Positions 5,526 to 6,151 of a stretch of 6,151 nt of DNA are shown here, piece after piece. The notes under the pieces were generated by a model. That model was not told where the DNA came from and ran no database searches. It saw only the letters and a list, made by a program, of their open reading frames with translations. The stretch's first letter is position 1. Each line of letters starts with the position of its first letter. The DNA comes from Pseudomonadota bacterium (GTDB lineage Bacteria; Myxococcota_A; Bradymonadia; UBA4248), in contig WQTY01000062.1 of assembly GCA_009786045.1 (NCBI GenBank), positions 1 to 6,151 on the forward strand, read 5' to 3'. A program made the translations under genes and the position numbers.

Positions 5526-5648
5526 CAAGCCCCCTGCGCCGCTATCGGCTGCAAACCCCCGCCGCCTGCGGCGCCACCTCCTTTAAAAAGGGGGCGCGGC
5601 CGATACGCGGCTACCCCCTTTGCGGGGCTCAAACGCCGCCCCGCAACG
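5517..5648. repeat. Right copy of the two-module mosaic repeat, inverted
   Basis: 5517-5551 is the reverse complement of module 2 at 82-116, and 5599-5648 is the reverse complement of module 1 at 1-52. The middle here (5552-5598) is unrelated to the left copy: it holds a GCCGCC/GGCGCC-type palindrome near 5561-5574 and a CTCCTTT/AAAAAGGGGG stem near 5578-5594. The copy is therefore in opposite orientation to the left one, about 5.4 kb away, with a different insert between the same two modules. Confidence 0.8.
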
Positions 5649-5666
5649 CCCCGCTTTTGGTTTTTT
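5622..5666 (+). terminator. Possible terminator downstream of ybeY
   Basis: GCGGGGC (5622-5628) can pair with GCCCCGC at 5638-5644 or with a second GCCCCGC at 5648-5654. The second copy is followed at once by TTTTGGTTTTTT (5655-5666), giving a GC-rich stem with a T-rich tail. The loop in that pairing is long (19 bases) and the hairpin belongs to the repeat, so terminator function is plausible but unproven. Confidence 0.35.
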
Positions 5667-5828
5667 CATCCAAAACGGGTAATCGTTCGCCGAAAACAGG
5701 CAAATGCTTGCAGCGAGCGGGCGACCGAGGACTACAGTTTTCTCGAATCCCCTGCGATGCTTTTGGATAAAATTTTTGCCCCTGTGACGATTTTTCGTCC
5801 ACTGTATCCAAAATGTTGCCTTTTATTT
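5667..5828. other. AT-richer stretch without a recognisable gene, with a 9-bp inverted repeat
   Basis: Between the repeat blocks lies a less GC-rich stretch with no supported gene. TTTTGGATA (5761-5769) and TATCCAAAA (5805-5813) are perfect complements 35 bases apart, and a related ATCCAAAA occurs at 5668-5675. Open frames through this stretch start within ybeY or within the GC repeats and look non-coding. It could hold a small RNA or be part of a larger dispersed repeat. Confidence 0.35.
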
Positions 5829-5881
5829 TAAGGGGGGCTTTGCGCAAGGCCTACATGTGGGTTTTGCTGCGGAATCCATAC

Positions 5882-5913
5882 ATGAGGGGGCGAATAATGA
5901 TTCGCCCCTACAT
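5882..5913. repeat. GGGGCGAAT hairpin repeat
   Basis: Arms GGGGCGAAT (5887-5895) and ATTCGCCCC (5900-5908) form a perfect 9-bp stem with a 4-base loop, extended by ATG/CAT pairs beyond a G-T and an A-A position. It has the same GGGGCGA core and overall form as the hairpin at 54-79, so it likely belongs to the same dispersed palindrome family. Confidence 0.65.
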
Positions 5914-5929
5914 CTTCCCATTTGGGACA

Positions 5930-5952
5930 GGGCAGGCACAGGGGCCTGTACC
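5930..5952. repeat. Weak hairpin related to the left island
   Basis: ACAGG (5938-5942) and CCTGT (5945-5949) form a small stem, and the surrounding sequence resembles the complement of 149-170 (shared GGGCAG start and GGCCTG core). The match is partial. Confidence 0.3.
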
Positions 5953-6060
5953 GGCAGATGCTTCTGTCTGGGCTGTCACAGGCTGCTCTTTCATGGATGC
6001 GCAAATGCGCCCCCCTGCATGCCATTTCATCCACAAGCGATACGCAGTATCGCAGGGGGT

Positions 6061-6082
6061 GTGGGGGAACATGTTCCCCCAC
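6061..6082. repeat. Perfect 22-bp palindrome
   Basis: GTGGGGGAACA (6061-6071) is followed by its exact complement TGTTCCCCCAC (6072-6082). As RNA it would fold into a 9-bp stem with loop CATG. On the + strand it is followed by GAAAAAAAC, not T residues, so it is not a + strand terminator. It closes the right island just before a possible new gene start. Confidence 0.7.
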
Positions 6083-6141
6083 GAAAAAAACATTATGATG
6101 ACATCATGAGGATGAGCTCGCGCACCACTTTGGAGGCAAGA

Positions 6142-6151
6142 ATGGCGCTGC
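6142..6151 (+). CDS. Possible 5' end of a further gene, cut by the window edge
   Basis: GGAGG (6132-6136) lies 5 bases before ATG 6142, a good start arrangement, and the frame (Met-Ala-Leu) is open to the window end. The same frame also contains ATG at 6106 and 6112, so the start could be earlier. Too little is visible to say what it encodes. Confidence 0.3.

Noticed and set aside
1..5648. Composite transposon bounded by inverted repeats
   Set aside because: No transposase or integrase is encoded, no target duplication is visible, and the repeats look like dispersed non-coding palindromes; kept only as an observation.
5445..5831. A 128-codon open frame starting in the ybeY 3' end
   Set aside because: It reads through the hairpin repeats (Pro/Arg-rich) with no start signal of its own; most likely non-coding.

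Overview
The window looks like a chromosomal segment of a moderately GC-rich, probably Gram-negative bacterium. It carries five complete genes between two intergenic islands packed with short GC-rich hairpin repeats. I cannot name the organism. An NFACT/RqcH-type protein argues against gammaproteobacteria and Bacteroidetes. That protein, an extracellular-contractile-injection-system (eCIS) type tail-tube protein and a HARE-HTH protein together would fit a deltaproteobacterial-type or similar lineage, but this is inference.

Layout. Positions 1-430 are a left island of hairpins and mosaic repeats, followed by about 180 bases of more ordinary leader. Two + strand genes follow 51 bases apart and probably form an operon: a HARE-HTH protein with an Mrr/restriction-endonuclease-like C-terminal domain (613-2016) and a short NFACT (RqcH-like) ribosome quality-control protein (2068-3507). 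A hairpin with a T-tract on the minus strand separates the NFACT gene from a convergent minus-strand gene for a contractile-injection tail-tube protein (3556-4008). A 254-base divergent promoter region lies between the tube gene and a + strand gene for a small exported protein of unknown function (4263-4901). That gene is followed 52 bases later by ybeY (4954-5472), the rRNA-maturation endoribonuclease. A right island of repeats (about 5475-6082) closes the window. The last bases (6106-6151) look like the start of another + strand gene.

How the genes relate. NFACT/RqcH and YbeY both act in ribosome maintenance, but two unrelated genes lie between them, so the window does not show a dedicated pathway. 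The tube gene stands alone, with no sheath, baseplate, spike or AAA+ ATPase gene beside it. The HARE-HTH/Mrr-like protein has the architecture expected of a sensor or nuclease for modified DNA, but no methyltransferase or partner subunit is in view.

Most notable points: the HARE-HTH + second winged helix + Mrr-like protein with a degraded [QE]xK motif; the orphan tube gene with an unusual GAGGAGGA-repeat Shine-Dalgarno; the shortened NFACT protein with an internal penta-proline run; and the same two-module repeat found in inverted orientation at both ends of the gene cluster with different hairpins swapped into its middle.
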